DNA of 64,000 nt, taken from NCBI GenBank assembly GCA_958299035.1, contig CATQJL010000112.1:2464123-2528122 (forward strand). Direction: 5' to 3'. The stretch is from Cylicocyclus nassatus. Taxonomy: Eukaryota; Nematoda; Chromadorea; Rhabditida; Strongylidae. This document shows positions 10,703-21,700 of this stretch, piece by piece. Every line of letters begins with the position of its first letter. The first letter of the stretch is position 1. Position numbers and translations under genes: made by a program. The notes under the pieces were generated by a model. The model ran no database searches, was not told the DNA's origin, and worked only from the letters and a program-made list of their open reading frames with translations.

Positions 10703-11024
10703 CTTAAAATAATCGTTTTAATTCATTGATGCACAAAAAGAAGACAAAAACTATCACATATTTGCACTATCAACTACTAGCGCCCCGAATTCCGGAGGGA
10801 GTGCAGGAGTTCCTAGCACCTTTCCTCGCACCAACTTCGCACCAACACTCGCACCCAGGAGGGTTCTAGCACCTCTACGTCTCAGAGGTCAGGACCCGCC
10901 CATTACTCCTCCCATTTACTGATCTCATTGTAAGGCGTACAAGCAGCGAGAACATAGATTCAGGTATTAAGGTAATAAGAGAAAAATTATGGAGAAAAAA
11001 CGGAACACAGTCATCATTTCTTAA
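10703..11024. other. Non-coding stretch upstream of the HORMA gene
   Basis: About 320 bases in which I could not find a convincing first exon for the HORMA gene. It holds a C-rich patch (10780-10905) with repeated CGCACC/AGCACC motifs; CGCCCCGAATTCC recurs at about 12473. Confidence 0.4.
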
Positions 11025-11492
11025 AGGCAGTGTCCAGGGCAAACCTAACCCCCTCCGATTAGTGTCTCCCCTGAATGTAGGCTCCAGAAAAGGGGCATCT
11101 GCGTTGGTCCGGTCTTCTAACGTTGTCTCTGAATGGAGATAAGGGGCTTGAAAGTCCCTGGCTGGGCGGTCTGGTATCAGACTCCGCCCACCAGGGACTG
11201 CTCACTACCTTGTCAATACATGCCTCCCGACACGTATTGACAAGGTAGTGAGCAGAAGCTGCACACTGCACACTGCAATGCAACTGCACCCATGCAGTTG
11301 CAGCTCCTTCCCGCTGGCCTGCCGACGGAGACGAGCAATTGGAAACTCGTCCGCGCCCTCAAGACGGGGTCCCCAAGAATCGCTTTTTTTGTGAAATTTG
11401 GAGAGTTTGAAGTTCGGAACTGTAATCAGGACCACAGAAAGGCCCTAGAATGACGAAAACATGGGGGGCCAAATTCTGGGTGGACGCTGCCT
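11025..11492. mobile_element. piggyBac-like MITE (TTAA target), copy 2
   Basis: Ends AGGCAGTGTCC... and ...GGACGCTGCCT, flanked by TTAA at 11021-11024 and 11493-11496. Inside is a second inverted pair around 11200-11245 (GACAAGGTAGTGAGCAG-type). No coding sequence; the minus ORFs here have no protein-like support. Confidence 0.8.
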
Positions 11493-11496
11493 TTAA

Positions 11497-12540
11497 GTTA
11501 GGCGGCTTGGAACCTTCTGCTATTCATTCTTTCAAAAAAGAGCATATGAACACTGCTTTAAGAGGAAAAAAATAGCAGAGAATTTTTTGAACGGAAAATC
11601 CGTTATTCGAAATATTAGAGGATGTAGTCGATCAGATGTCCAGTAATTGTACATTACTGGACATCTGATTGAAATCTAACGTCAGGAGTTTGAGAACCCA
11701 ATTCTTTCTCAACAATAGAAGGACTCATTTTAAAATAAGTGTATCAAAGTTTTCGAGCAAGCACATTTAACGCTTTATCCAACAGATAGGATATCTGAAC
11801 ACATACTTTTTTATCGTCTGCCATTATACATGCAAATGAGTTTTTCATTCCAATTACTCTAATGATCAGTAAGGCCCAAATTATCATAAAGAAATTTTTA
11901 AGTGTAGTATTTCTTACAATTTATGTGGTAGATTACCAAACTTCGTCGCGTGATCAAAGAGTTGACTAAGAGTTCAAGTTCCAAACTGAATTCGCAAGAT
12001 ATGGTAATTCGCTATTCTTAGATGATTTTAGAACTTGCGTAAAATAAACTAACCTCTCTGTTATTACCGTGATTGGAAGACTCACAACTTCTGCTTAATT
12101 TATATTAATGCGATATGTTCCACAAATTTACTCAAACGCGAGCACTCAAAAGTTTTTAAGGAAGCGCCAATTTATCGGAAAACATGAGTAAAACATGACT
12201 CGAAAATCAGCCAGTCGTTTATGGATTCTAACTTTTAAAACCTAGAAATTTTTTGTGTCTCGATTCCAGTTCTATCATCCTCATATAATACAATGAAACA
12301 TATCTTGCAGTGCGTGTACACAATTTAGAATGAGGGCACCTAGAGGGAGGAGATGGGCGAAGCCGCCCTTTGACCCGACCTTTGAGAAAGTGTGATGCCC
12401 TTCAAGGGATTTCTGGAAGTGCCAAGTACCCCTGCGAGGAAAAGCGGCTAAGCTTTGGGAACTCCTGCCACGCCGCCCCGAATTCCCCGTAGGTTTGTCC
12501 GCGTATAATTTTCTGCAAGCTACAACTCGTACGTTACGGC
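11497..12540. other. AT-rich spacer
   Basis: No gene seen. A small inverted repeat CAGATGTCCAGTAATGTAC-like hairpin lies at about 11633-11668. From about 12340 the sequence becomes GC-richer without a readable frame. Confidence 0.5.
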
Positions 12541-12559
12541 AGTGAGGGCAGGCTTGGAA

Positions 12560-13552
12560 ACGGATTCCTCAGCTTTTGATGAACTATTTGCGCTGGCACT
12601 TTGATATTGCCTTAACAAGGGCCCTGAGATCACTTCTGAAAGTCCCACGTACTAGGTTTATCTGGACAGTGTCTTCAAAATTTGAGAAAGCAAAACGTCT
12701 TTGTCTCATTCTAGAGAATGGCATAAACGTATTACGGTAGAAGCTGACCTGCAGAAATGACTTCCCCGAAGAAATGGCAGGTAGGTGGCAAATAATAGGA
12801 TATATGAGCAATTTTAGAGCACATCTAATGCTATAGGAAGGAGCAGTCTACGTGTGCATAACAAAGTGCTACTCCAACCAAAGAGCCCAAAATTATCGAG
12901 AAAGAGTTTACCTGCAGGTTTCTGCAGCATGCTGGCCTAAGTTTGGTTTCCGCGCTTTAAATGGGCTTTTAATTTCCCAACGTGTTCATTATAACCTCTC
13001 CATCCCCTCCTGGCTGATGCAGGAGCAGGAAGGGCCGGCGGGGAAACTAAGCGAAAGAGTGCAAAACTGCTTCACAAGGAAATTATTGATTAGAACCAAA
13101 GGCCTCAAATACGAATTTTTACCCAACGGAAAGGGGATTGGTTAGCCTGTGCAATAGAAGAAGAAAGCTTGATCTTATTATGGCTCACAAAATATTATTC
13201 GGAGATTGCCAACTTAATCCCGCCAACTTCTTTGAGACTAGAAGTTCTATTACTAGAGGGGGACCTCAAAAAATGGTAATACTAAGAGCAGGGAGGAGTG
13301 TGAGAAGAAGATTCTTTACAAACAGAGTCAGCGGCGATCTAGATAAAATGATGAGAAAGGGTATGCTTCCTCAAAATTGTCTCAGTTCAAAATGATTCTT
13401 GAGAACTATCTTCTCTCGCCATAGTTCCTTATGTGATTGTTAGGCCTTTCTAGTTTGTTGTGTTGATTTGTGTTATTAATTAGACTTGTTGTTCTGTTGA
13501 ATGTAATATGCATAGGACTATGCAATAAATAATAATAATAATAATAAGCTGT
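12560..13552 (+). mobile_element. CR1/jockey-type LINE, degraded 3' end
   Basis: Two frames, 12852-13145 and 13138-13395, connect by a frameshift near 13138. Their order (LSERVQNCFTRKLLIRTKGL, then RRKLDLIMAHKILFG, LNPANFFETRSSITRGG, RRRFFTNRVSGDLDK) is the C-terminal tail of CR1/jockey-like reverse transcriptase proteins. After the stop comes a T-rich 3' UTR and a terminal ATAAT-type repeat tail (13524-13551), typical of such elements. The RT core itself is not visible; upstream boundary is uncertain. Confidence 0.62.
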
Positions 13553-13562
13553 TTCAGCATGT

Positions 13563-13925
13563 TTAAAAATTTTTGCGCCCTAGTTTGATGTGCAGTATGG
13601 ACCCATCACCAAAAAGAAGATAAGCGTCAACAAACCATACCTCCCATTTTTTGACGACGCGTTGATGCACATCTGTTTCGTGAGGAGCCATGGTGGGAAA
13701 ATTACGGACCTGTAATCGTGTACGTGACCTTAACGGGACATGCCATACTTGATCCACAAGATCCGCTTGATCCACTTTATCCACTTTGCTACTGGTCAAA
13801 TCAGTAGAATGACCAACGGCAAAGTAGACTGGATCAAGTGGACACCCGCCTTCGCTTTTGGTCAGTTTACTGAAGCGACTTCCCATAACTTTTCTGGAAC
13901 GCCTCTGAACAAATATTCGATGCAC
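13563..13925 (-). other. Unrecognised ORF over repeats
   Basis: A 120-codon minus frame with no recognisable domain. It overlaps an inverted ACTGGTCAAATCAGTAGAATGACC-like motif (13785-13815) resembling the CCAAT palindromes at 17.8 and 19.5 kb, and a run of GATCCA/GATCAA words. Probably not a gene. Confidence 0.2.
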
Positions 13926-13987
13926 ATTTGAGTTCAGCGTTTCGAACCGAGATAGACTATGTACGTCTTGTTGAGATGGCTAGTTCG

Positions 13988-15145
13988 ACTTACAAGGGAA
14001 GTCACTTAACTTAGGTCGGGCTTTTGAAATGAGACACACATGGTTGGAATCAGCTTGAAACGCTGATTTCAAATCTGCTTTCCTTAGCTGCGAAGCGTTC
14101 CTCTGAAGCGAGTTATGAGCTTTTTCCTGAGAAAATTTTGCTTTTTGACCGACTTAGGCATGCTACGGTATCATCATTTAGGTAGTGGATCAAATGCATA
14201 TTATACCCTATCAAAGCCAAATGACTCAATTTGATGTTATTTTGATTTCCCACCACTTTTTAGGCAGATTTTATCCAAAGACCTTCTTTCCATATTCAGT
14301 TGTATGTCAATGACACATACTAAAAAAGCTCATAACTCGCTTCAGAGGAATGCTTCGCAGCTAGGGATAGCATATTTGGAATCAGCGTTCCGAGCTGATA
14401 TTAAATATATGTGTACCATTTCAAAAGCCCGACCTAACAAGGAAACGATACTCAATGTCCATGGCTTTTTGAGACGATATGTAAACCATTACACTCGTTT
14501 TCGAACGCTGATTCCGAATCCGACTTCCGTTTCTGCTAATCGTTTCTCTGAAAGAAGTTATGGAGGAATTTCGATCCAATTTGGCCGCTTAAGGGAATTA
14601 TAGTCATTGGAATGGCCTCTACAGCGACCACGTTCTGGTCTAATGGGTCGTGCGATGGCTTCATAAGTTGATGCAGGTGTGGGTTCAAATTTGTGTTTTT
14701 ACTTTTGCATTGCCTCAATTAAGATTGTTCGAGAAAGTTTACTCGAATTATGACCACTGGGTACATTTTAGCACGAATAGTAGTCATTTTTTCCAAAATT
14801 TCACATTTTTTGAAGAGTAAGGGCGTTCACTTAGTTTGAGGATGCGAAAGAAGATTAATTGAGGCAACGCAAAGCTCCAACCTACACATGCACCAACTCA
14901 TGAGGCTATCGCACTAACCACTAGACCACAGCGTACCTACGGCATTGGCCGCTCCGAATATATTTCACTGGGCAGCCAAACTCCGCGCGATCCATGATAA
15001 ATTCTTTGAAGCGATTAGCAGAAACGGAAGCAAGATTTGGAATCAGCGTTCCAAGACGAATGTAATGGTATACATCTCATCACAAAAGGCCACGGACACC
15101 GAGTATCGTTCCCTTGTAAGTTAAGTGACTTCCCTTGTTAGTACC
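13988..15145. repeat. Composite foldback repeat
   Basis: Ends are inverse copies: ACTTACAAGGGAAGTCACTT at about 13990 and AAGTGACTTCCCTTG at about 15125. Inside, two further inverted pairs occur: 13985-14125 against 14320-14450 (share AGCTGCGAAGC, GCGAGTTATGAGC), and 14470-14570 against 15000-15110 (share GAATCAGCGTTC). The ORF at 14304-14603 lies on these arms and has no domain. Probably one or more foldback DNA transposons. Confidence 0.6.
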
Positions 15146-16360
15146 CTTTCCTCGTAAGATATCTCGATTTAGAACAAAAGGGCGAAGTCTTATTGTTAGC
15201 AGCTTGCTCAAAGCAAATTTCCGTCAAACCCGCTAATGTTGTGGCTCAGACAGTTGGAGCGTGCGGCGCACGCGCGTTCATGGTCAATGCGGCAAAGCCC
15301 GTGCCTTGTTTGTGGGCGTGTCCGGCAGTACTCCAAACGCGTGCCATCCTAGACGTTTGATGCATGCGGCGCGCGTATTAATGGCCAACGCACGACCCGC
15401 GCGCTACGTTTATGCTCGATCTCGCTACCCCGGCACCTAATTTTTTAGCACGCCGCGGGCGTGCCTTTATACTCTAATTGTGCGGCCCGCGCGCCTGCAA
15501 GAATCACATGCTGTAAGCGCAAGGGACACCCGTGTAGTGTACGACGCAGTGGTCAGGCTGCATCATCATCCAAGAGGTTAGGTATCGCATCTTAGTGTAT
15601 GAGTAGTCGAAGAAACAGAAGTTGTTTTTTGCTTCCAACCTTCGGTAGCATTGCGAATGGGTGCTGGACTTGATTTTTGGATTCAAATGCGAATTCATAT
15701 TTTTGGCGTACGAAGTGTGAAGTTGATTACCGTCTGTGCCCCAGAGAGGTTCCCATGTGAACCAGCGTGCGTACGTGGTGCGAAGCTGCCTTTCGCTCTT
15801 TTTGACACGTTTATCCTAGATTTCAACGGAAGTGCCCGAGGTTAACACGTTTAAAAGTGCGAAAGGCAGCGAGATGACGTGGTACCTATGGGAACCTTGC
15901 TGGGGAACAAACGATATAAAGACCTGCGGTAGAAGCGCAACGAAAAACTGGAAAATGGCAGCCATCCGCGGACTAGCAGCAGCGGCGCGGCATCCAATGT
16001 TCCGCCATCCGCGGACTGGGTGTTACGCCACCGTGTGACTGCAAGCGCGCTGCACGCTCCAATTGTCTGAGAAGATAGAGATATAGTTGATTCGTTGACC
16101 GCACGGACTGGACATCACCGGGGAGTACGCGCCGCGAGGTAAAACGCCTGCCCCAGTACAAACTCGCCATTGTAGAAGTCGCGCTCTCGCGAAAATTCAG
16201 CCGCGCCGCGCGTGGTCCGCAGCGTTTGAGCAGATCGTGCGGTCAACGAATCGCCGATAGTTGGTCGACAGTTTATCAAATTTCCCACGCAAAACTTCGC
16301 TTGCGCTATCATCGGAGGCGAAAATGTTCTTAGCGTTCTCCTTCAAACCCTCTAAGAAAT
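15146..16360. other. Mixed region, GC-rich in part, no confirmed gene
   Basis: 15240-15500 is rich in GCGCGC-type words. The minus frames at 16379-16197 (TDFLEGLKENAKNIFAS...) and 16312-16115 have amino-acid composition that looks protein-like, yet I recognise no family and no clean exon set. The word CGTTGACCGCACGG recurs (16093, 16230 region) and also near 31065, which points to a repeat. Confidence 0.35.
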
Positions 16361-16519
16361 CAGTGGCCGTATTCATCAACGAACCCAGTGGGTTCCGGAA
16401 CCCATTGGGTTAGTGCTTTTGATGAATATCGTTTCTACTCCAGAGTAAAATCGATATTCATCAAAAGCACTAACCCAGTGGGTTCCGGAACCCACTGGGT
16501 TCGTTGACGACTACGGCCA
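16361..16519. repeat. Near-perfect palindrome with inner hairpins
   Basis: Arms 16361-16440 and 16443-16519 are inverse complements (GATGAATATCG / CGATATTCATC at the centre). Each arm also contains its own inverted pair GAACCCAGTGGGTTCC, so the strand can form a cruciform or a four-stem structure. Foldback element or recent inverted duplication. Confidence 0.8.
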
Positions 16520-17530
16520 CAGGTCGAGGAGAACAGGAAGGCAACAAGGGAAGACTGCCACACCACTACGCGATAAACCTATAGCAAGAATTCAGAATGC
16601 TGTGAAATTATGTCCTCCTCACAATATAGGGTTTAGGACAAGTCGTGATGGTGCTTCAGCAAAACTTTTTTTGCCTATGACTGCCGGCAATAAACCGCGC
16701 TTGCACGTTCATTTATCAAATGTTGCGCAAAACGAATATCGGGCACAGTGGATGAGATAAGATGCGAACAGAAACAAGTAAAACCTGCAATGAGCAGATT
16801 CCGAAAGGACGCCGAGTTTTCATCTCTCAGGCTTGAGAAGTTCACAAACTGAGTATCATGTGGAAGCGCGAAATTTGAAATGTCACAGTATCAGGCTTTT
16901 ATGCTGCATCGATCGATTGATCCTGCTGATGTTGCATGCGTACTTGCGTAGACGAGTCTCAACGAGTCAAAACGTTCCCTTGATTTTCATAGCACTGTCA
17001 CTAATTTTGAACATCCTTACTTGAGTGTGAATGAGTCACTTTCGTTTTCCTCTATTAATACATTTCAGGTTGGAGGACGGGCTGCCCCGAACTGGTGCAA
17101 AGTTGGTCTGAGGCGGAAGTCTGCATCATAGTGTATCGGCGATTCATAACACGCAAAGACTGGGCGTCGTTGCGTCCAACCAAGAGAGCTCGTGCTTGGG
17201 AGAAATCGCAGATAGTAAGACAAACGAAAGAGCATGCGATCAGGGAGACGCGATACGTCCGCAGTTTTGCGTGCAATGAATGGCCTGTAGGCATATAGTG
17301 CTGGCTCTACTATAAAAAAACACACACAGAAGTGTTGGACCGATAGTACCTCATTCATCCTTTATTACGAAAAAGATCAAGACTGGCAAATCCTGGTGAA
17401 ACCAGCTTTTGGTAGTTATGAATGAAACAGCACAAAAGTGCACAAATTAGTAAGGTTCAAGTGAAATTTCGCATGACCGTGATAGCAAGTAGTCTGATTG
17501 TGAAATTATTCTGATGGCGTTGCCAAGATC
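16520..17530. other. Spacer without confirmed gene
   Basis: Several 60-97 codon frames on both strands (17055-17358, 16833-17024) lack domains, splice context or composition that would support them. It forms the downstream flank of the nanos-type gene on the minus strand. Confidence 0.4.
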
Positions 17531-19878
17531 TTACTGGTCGCGGACGTTGAGACTTGCAAATTCCACCACTGGGCAGAAGTCCGGACTATGCGCCGAGCTT
17601 GCTGTAGCTCCACAATGCGTGCATGTCGTGAACCACAAGTGGGGGCATCTGAAACAAAAGTTTGTGATATGAGAGATTTCATGCCTTTTATGGAGAGGTC
17701 CCTCTTTGAATGCAAGATTATCGTGCAAGCCTATGGCAGGCGCTAGACTTACCCGCTTGGGCGTTTCATCCATTTCCTGATTGGTCATATCGCTGACTTG
17801 ACCAATCATGAAGCAAAACAGTATTCGGTATATCCGGTCTACTCATTCGCTATTGGTCAAATCACTAAACTGACTAATAGCGAATGGGAAGGCCGAATAA
17901 ACCGTACAAGTCTGGCGCCCGTCACAGATGCTGACAATGAGGAGGAGACAACTCACGTCGTCATGCCATTCGCATCCCTCATACAGTGACCACGCCACAG
18001 ACCGCGACTATAAACTCCTGGAGGAGTTTTTCCTTGTGCAACACACATAGCCTTATAAGTTTCGTAGCAATACCAGCAATAGCGATTCTGTTTTGGAGAT
18101 GAGCAGGCCTGCAGATTTCGTTCTACATTCTTTTGAATGCAAACAATACAGTGGAGGATCTATAGGGCATACCAACCACCATCGACCGTGGGTACACCGG
18201 GATTAGGCACCGCACGCGCGCCGCGAGCGAAGGACATCGCACTCCGAGCGCGGAAGCTGATATACATCACGCACACTCACGACTGCGATCAATTTCTTTT
18301 GCAGTTTCGGTTGTTTTTCTTTCTTTCTCATGCATCTGTTCTCCTCCAGTGTACTTGACTTGTCTACAGAGTTGATTTTAGTTCATGGGGCGACATAGTT
18401 TTGAAGGTAAGCTGCGGAACAATAACATTGCATGCTGTTCTCTTCTCGAAATGACATTTTTAGTTTATGCTTATGTTTCAGGTGCGGAGATGCAAAAGTA
18501 TTCCCATCGCTATCGAAAAAGCAGGGAGGAATCGTTATTTTTACATTGAACTCCGTTGAGAAGACTCTGAAACATTACAGTCATATCTTTGATACAAAAA
18601 CAACAATTCGTACCTGCTTTTTCGATAGCGATAGGAATAGTTTTCATCTCCGCATGCCAGAAACATAAGCATAAACTAAAAACGTCATTTTGTGCAGAGG
18701 ACAGCACGCAATGTTATTGTTTCCAAGCTTACCTTCAAAACTACGTCGCCCCATGAACTAAAATCAACTTTATAGGCAAGGCAAATACGTCGGAGAGCAG
18801 ACGCATGACAAAGAAAGAAGAACAACCGAAACTGCAAAAGAAATTGATCGCAGTCGTGAGTGTGCGCAATGTATATCAGCTTCCGCTCGGAGTGCAATCT
18901 CCTTGGCTCGCGGGCGCGCGCGATGCGTGATCCCCAGTGTACCCACGACCGATGGTGGTTAGGATGCCCTATACAGTCTGCCCCAATCGGGATCAGGCGG
19001 AACCGTCGGCTGAATTTGCGCGCTCGCAGCGCTAGGGGATTGCGCTGCATACGCGCGCTGTCGCAGAGAGTGAAGAGATCGAGGAGAGAGCAGACTAGCT
19101 AGCCGCAGATGTGGCGCGAAACCCTCGCGACGCGGACTCCCGCCATGCCGATTTTGGCCTGGTTAGGATTGGGGCAGACTGTAGTCTGGTAGATTTTCCG
19201 CTTAGTAGTGTGCTTACGGCGGCGAGATTTTACGACATTTGCGCGTGAACAAATGGCCAAGTCAGTAATGCTGGTCTCGCGCGCACGGTCTGTACAACAG
19301 ATTTTCGCGCTTTCACTCACTTATTTGATTGAGTTATAGTGAGAGCTTGAACATTATCAACTCAAAGCAAACTCACATTAGGTGCCGCAGCCAGTTCCGC
19401 GGGAAGCAAGGATTCTTGAGATGGATCATTTGGTGGGCTCTGTATAGAATGGCGAATAATATCACTAAGCACCGTTTCCGCGGACTAATATGACAGGCGC
19501 CAGACTTATTCGCTTCATGATTGGTCAAATCAATAGACTGACCAATCATGCGACGGCTAGCCTGCCAAGCGGATGATCCTGGCGCTTGCCAACCCTTCCG
19601 CGCATGCTACTGCGCATGCTACTGCGCATGCGAGGACTATTAGCCCCTAAGGTAGCGCCTAACCTCTACAAGGTTACAAATTAATTCCTATATTCACTCA
19701 CGCTCACATCACGATCACTTTCCTCTTCAACTAAATTGAACACTTGATCGGATCCAGAGAAGAAGTCAGATAAAGTCGATTCTGATCTCTGAAAGTTTCG
19801 CTCCGAACGTTTTTACAATCTGCACATGCCAACCTCATTGTCATCACTGCGTGCGATGCTGCTTGAATCACTCGACAT
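17531..19878 (-). CDS. Nanos-type zinc-finger protein
   Basis: Five exons join in frame: 19878-19834, 19788-19708, 19484-19377, 18108-17957, 17648-17531; introns 45, 223, 1268 and 308 bp, GT-AG; 167 residues. Residues 1-78 are Ser/Asp-rich and unconserved-looking. The C-terminal half has both nanos CCHC motifs: C89-x2-C92-x26-H119-x10-C130, then C138-x2-C141-x7-H149-x4-C154, with the linking C130-P-H-L-x4-C138 spacing of nanos. The second motif spacing is exact; the first loop is longer than the usual 12 residues. Nanos proteins act in germ cells with Pumilio/FBF to repress mRNAs. The 1.27-kb intron 3 contains a long hairpin. Exon 2 has two possible donors six bases apart (19708 or 19702), both in frame. 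First exons are the least certain. Confidence 0.82.
17738..17928. repeat. CCAAT-bearing inverted repeats in nanos intron 4
   Basis: Two small palindromes, GATTGGTCATATCGCTGACTTGACCAATC-type at 17779-17808 and CGCTATTGGTCAAATC...GACTAATAGCG at 17850-17883, enclosed by GGCGCTAGACTT and AAGTCTGGCGCC. A similar unit sits in intron 2 at about 19498-19600. Likely a small MITE family rather than promoter elements. Confidence 0.6.
18150..18980. repeat. Long inverted repeat inside nanos intron 3
   Basis: Arms about 18157-18560 and 18605-18978 are inverse complements with small gaps and mismatches (for example CACTCACGACTGCGATCAAT against ATTGATCGCAGTCGTGAGTG), separated by about 45-50 bases. Transcribed as part of the intron it would give a hairpin with a stem near 370-400 bp. 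The ORFs on the arms are not genes. Confidence 0.85.
19498..19600. repeat. CCAAT-bearing inverted repeat in nanos intron 2
   Basis: ATGATTGGTCAAATC and GACCAATCATG face each other around 19530-19558, enclosed by GGCGCCAGACTTATTCGC and a GGCGC inverse. Same family as the intron-4 copy. Confidence 0.6.
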
Positions 19879-20085
19879 GGTGCTTCCATCAGAACGTTTT
19901 CCGCGGTAAACTAGCATCTCTTTTCCTTCTTCACATCTACGAACAACGGAAGACATGTCGCAGTCGTTATATACACGCTAAAATAGCAAACATATTGAAA
20001 AACACAGTCTTTGAAGAAAGAATGCCAACTCAAATTTCGTTGCAAGCATCATCTGGCAAGTGCTAGGAATGCTCACAAAAGGGAT

Positions 20086-20156
20086 GCCTCATGCTGGAAT
20101 CGAACCAGCGCCCTTCTGTTTACTAGACAGACGCTCTGCCCCTGAGCCAATGAGGC
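20086..20156 (-). tRNA. tRNA-Thr (anticodon AGT)
   Basis: Folds fully on the minus strand: acceptor stem GCCTCAT/ATGAGGC, D arm GCTC-AGGGGCA-GAGC, anticodon stem TCTGT/ACAGA with loop CTAGTAA, five-base variable region, T arm GCTGG-TTCGATT-CCAGC; 71 nt. The internal promoter boxes TGGCTCAGGGG and GGTTCGATTCC are present. A TTTT run at 20080-20077 follows the 3' end as RNA polymerase III terminator. CCA is not encoded, as expected in eukaryotes. Confidence 0.96.
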
Positions 20157-21700
20157 TGCAACGGCAGTTGCCACCAAAAGTCCCTTGGTCGACGCTGCTT
20201 CACCGTAATCGATGTGCTATGTGAGAAATTAGCGGCAACTCTGCATCATATGAACAGAGCTGAACTGTTAACTAAACCAGGTCTGAGGTTGTTCTTCCAC
20301 CAAGTTACCATAAAAAACAAATAATCTGCTAACACATCAAATCGCCTTCCCCACTGCATAACTGAGATGATGACTTCCTATCGCCGATTATCAGCTAAGA
20401 GCCAAAAAATGAAGCCAGTGCTTACCCACGAGTCCGTGAAGATCAGATTGACTTCCTTCTCGCGCGGCTTCTTCAGTTCCAGCTCCACCTTTGCATTCTG
20501 CTAAGAGTATGGGTGGCTATGTCCGCACGATTTATTATTGAAAGCTTACCCTGGTGGGCTTCGCTCCACATAGATCTCTCCTCTGATCACTGCGCTGTTT
20601 TAGTTCTAGTTCCACCTTGGGCAACATCTTTCGAAAGCCGTCTCGAGCAAGAATGCAGCATTTTACCGTTGGAAATTGTCCAAGAGACGACCGCCTACTA
20701 TTCTCACGCTAATTTCACACGTTCGACGAGCTAGTGCTGCTCTGATTGGTCAGCTTCATTACGTCCGCCCACTTTTCTCACCGAGACTCGTGGGAGATTA
20801 CGCTAGTCGTTTCGACCCTCCACGCTCTAAGCACGGACATTATCCTCTCGCATTCATGACGTCAGCACCTGCAGTGAGTGAGGGATTGCATAAGGTGATC
20901 GAGGAATCGATCAAGATCACTCATTGTCAATGAGACAGAATTAGAGCAGAAGCAGCTAGGATCAAAAACAGTGTATGACAGAATAAGAGTACCCTTACCA
21001 GATTCGAGTTTGTCAGCTTAACACAGGAAATAGGAGATGTCATCCTCAAAAATGCATGGCGCAGTTTTAGAGTTTCTTCCTTTTTCAATGTAAGTCTGCC
21101 CAGAAAGGAACATCCAGAGTTGTGCATTGGTAATTGGAACAAGCTATTAGTCAACAATAAAACAACACGATCAATTGCGGTTCCGCCTAATTGATATGAA
21201 CTGATTTAACCTGCCAATATCACTTTCTGGATTTACGATGGGTGGTGTCATAGTTTGAGATTTCCTATAACGGAATTTCCTTTAGCGTGCTGAACGATCA
21301 TAGTATCAAAGTGCGTGTGGGAACTTTTTCTTGAAGTATACTAGCAATAATTCAGAAGTGATGAGAACTTCATCCCTCTTCCTGGACCTATCCAAATCGT
21401 TTTCTCTTTTCAACGGTTACAATTTTCAACCAAGTTCCTATATGACTGCTGAAATAAATTCAGGATTTTGCACCCAAAGCGTTTGCCGTTCACACTTTGC
21501 AGCTGGGGGATAGCTGCCTACAATAAAATATGATATCGCATAAACGCTTAAGATTTTGCAAAACCAAGGTCTAATAGTACGACTTTGGAACTTCAGAGCA
21601 TCAAGGATTTTGTAGGGTTTGACGTATTTTGTACGCAATTTTCCAAAAATTAAGGGCTTTAAAAAAAAGCAATTTAAAAGCGCCCGAAAGCTAGCTCTGA
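20157..21700. other. Intergenic region with a possible minus-strand exon
   Basis: At 20502-20430 (minus) an AG acceptor, an open frame AKVELELKKPREKEVNLIFT and a GTAAGC donor look like an exon of an unrecognised gene. At about 20628-20551 a similar but decayed frame (KVELELKQR) also ends in GTAAGC. No flanking exons could be linked. The rest shows only short frames without support. Confidence 0.3.

Noticed and set aside
15240..15500. GC-rich stretch as CpG island or rRNA-like gene
   Set aside because: Only repeated GCGCGC-type words were seen, without a fold or similarity that I could defend.
18685..19050. 121-codon minus ORF in the long hairpin
   Set aside because: Lies on a foldback arm inside nanos intron 3; composition and lack of domain do not support a gene.
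19598..19634. Three copies of a 12-base CATGCTACTGCG repeat
   Set aside because: Too short and simple to carry a claim, although TGCGCATGCG resembles known regulator sites.
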